Below are positions 63,219 to 64,000 of a DNA stretch of 64,000 nucleotides, piece after piece. Source of the stretch: Ochromonas danica. Its lineage: Eukaryota; Sar; Chrysophyceae; Chromulinales; Chromulinaceae. Numbering within the stretch: the stretch's first letter is position 1; each line of letters starts with the position of its first letter. Location: assembly GCA_015146655.1 (NCBI GenBank), contig VKHL01000081.1, forward strand, positions 1 through 64,000, in the 5' to 3' direction. Position numbers and translations under genes: made by a program. The notes beneath the pieces are model-generated. The model was not told where the DNA came from. It was given only the letters and a program-made list of their open reading frames with translations, and did not search any database.

Positions 63219-64000
63219 TCAGGCAGGACTTTGCTCTGTTGCTTTAACACTCCCAGCAGCTTCTTTCACACTTCTTCCATTGACATTTCCTCCTTCTCCC
63301 TCGATCTTGTCGTGGACAAAGCCTTCTTCTAGTCCTTCACCATTGGCAGATGTATTATCTCCAGCAAGGCTAGTGTCTGGGAGAGAAGACGACAAGACTG
63401 ACTGATCGTCTCCGCCAGGCGAAGTGGCCGCATTCTCAGCAGTTGTTGTCAATGCAGCCATTTGTGCTGCCATGTCTCCCATATCTACCACCGCCTTCCT
63501 TCGCCTCGTGAGGTAGCGCATCAATCTGCCCACATCCACTTCTTGCAGTTTGTTCACGTCGGACATCAAGGATTCCTCTTCGTCACTGTCCAAGTCGCTA
63601 TCCTCGTCATCCGAGTCATCGTCACTGTCATCATCACTGTCTGCACTGCTTCCATGACTGCCCAACTTCTTCTTGTTCTTAAACTTAAGGTATGCATTCT
63701 CACGATCTGCTTCTTCTTCTTGTAGATCACGCAGGAATCGTCGATAGACATTAATCATCGCTCTCTCTTGAGCTGGTAGTATTTCATTTAACATGAATAT
63801 CTTCACTCGCTGCTGTCCTTTCTGAGCGATTAGTCGTTGTGTCCTTGCTTGCCACCATGGCAAAAGGTCATAGAAAGAGATGTAGCATCTCTCCTGGATG
63901 TCAGCATTCTTAAAGAACTCATCCACAGCGGTGGTGTCAGTATAAAGCACTTTGCCATTCAAAAGCAATCTTCGCATACCAAAGCGTCCTAAGAGATAAG
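63219..64000 (-). CDS. C-terminal part of an acidic protein, 5' end beyond the window
   Basis: A minus-strand frame open to the window edge. At least 260 residues are visible, and the first in-window stretch (LLGRFGMRRLLLNGKVLYTD) is in frame upstream, so the gene enters from the right. A conserved-looking part (FFKNADIQERCYISFYDLLP, then WWQARTQRLIAQ) has the outline of an EF-hand-like helix-loop-helix without a clear metal loop. A charged helix follows, then an aspartate/serine run (DDDSDDDSDDEDSDLDSD) and a Ser/Glu/Gly-rich tail. Similar EF-hand-flanked acidic proteins occur in flagella, but that is speculation. No family was recognised. Confidence 0.55.
   Translation of the reverse strand, partial: YLLGRFGMRRLLLNGKVLYTDTTAVDEFFKNADIQERCYISFYDLLPWWQARTQRLIAQKGQQRVKIFMLNEILPAQERAMINVYRRFLRDLQEEEADRENAYLKFKNKKKLGSHGSSADSDDDSDDDSDDEDSDLDSDEEESLMSDVNKLQEVDVGRLMRYLTRRRKAVVDMGDMAAQMAALTTTAENAATSPGGDDQSVLSSSLPDTSLAGDNTSANGEGLEEGFVHDKIEGEGGNVNGRSVKEAAGSVKATEQSPA

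Overview
The window is nuclear DNA of a eukaryotic protist, most likely a stramenopile alga (ochrophyte) or a close relative. Genes are compact and carry short GT-AG introns of about 45-130 bp. Several products belong to cilia (CFAP299, a CSPP1-like centrosomal protein). One small thioredoxin has a signal peptide ending in an ASAF-type junction, the plastid-import signature of algae with secondary red plastids. A SWEET sugar transporter and a slime-mould-type 7TM receptor fit this placement. The lineage is an inference from these traits; no rRNA or organelle marker is present.

Layout. 1-9.97 kb is a rearranged region. It holds two copies of a FUT8-like fucosyltransferase gene: a broken copy (1-5330) split by a 4.56 kb transposon composite, and an intact copy (7719-8768). 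Between them lies an unrecognised minus-strand gene that looks decayed. Next to the intact copy is a Sac1-type phosphatase that stops before its catalytic motif. 10-16.3 kb: a large unrecognised protein, CFAP299 and a 7TM receptor. 16.6-25 kb: a small membrane protein, a FAIM-like/DPF-tailed protein, ORC3, a protein with two bZIP-like basic regions, and a GT34 glycosyltransferase. 25.3-34 kb: a WW-domain membrane protein, an R3HCC1-like RNA-binding protein, TAF8, a 1259-residue helical protein and a multipass membrane protein. 34.8-47.3 kb: plastid-type thioredoxin, SP-RING SUMO ligase, TsaE, SWEET, CSPP1-like protein, Bin3/MePCE methyltransferase, an RsuA-type pseudouridine synthase and a small membrane protein. 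47.5-64 kb: dynein light intermediate chain, ALG8, mL54, TRAPPC8, a PA-domain ER protein, two leucine-rich-repeat-like proteins, an SFT2 protein and a partial acidic protein.

Organisation. Twelve adjacent gene pairs are divergent (head to head), most with less than 210 bp between start codons, and their ends converge on the next gene within tens to hundreds of bases. A perfect 10-bp palindrome, TTCCATGGAA, occurs seven times, six of them in these short promoters; chance expectation is about 0.06 for the window. A second shared word, ATCTGGAGATCT, sits in two other divergent promoters. These are the best candidates for undescribed regulatory elements here.

The genes do not form one pathway. 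They are mainly housekeeping: replication, TFIID, tRNA and rRNA modification, ER N-glycosylation, Golgi traffic, dynein and cilia. No CRISPR, tRNA, rRNA, retroviral or virus-like element was recognised.
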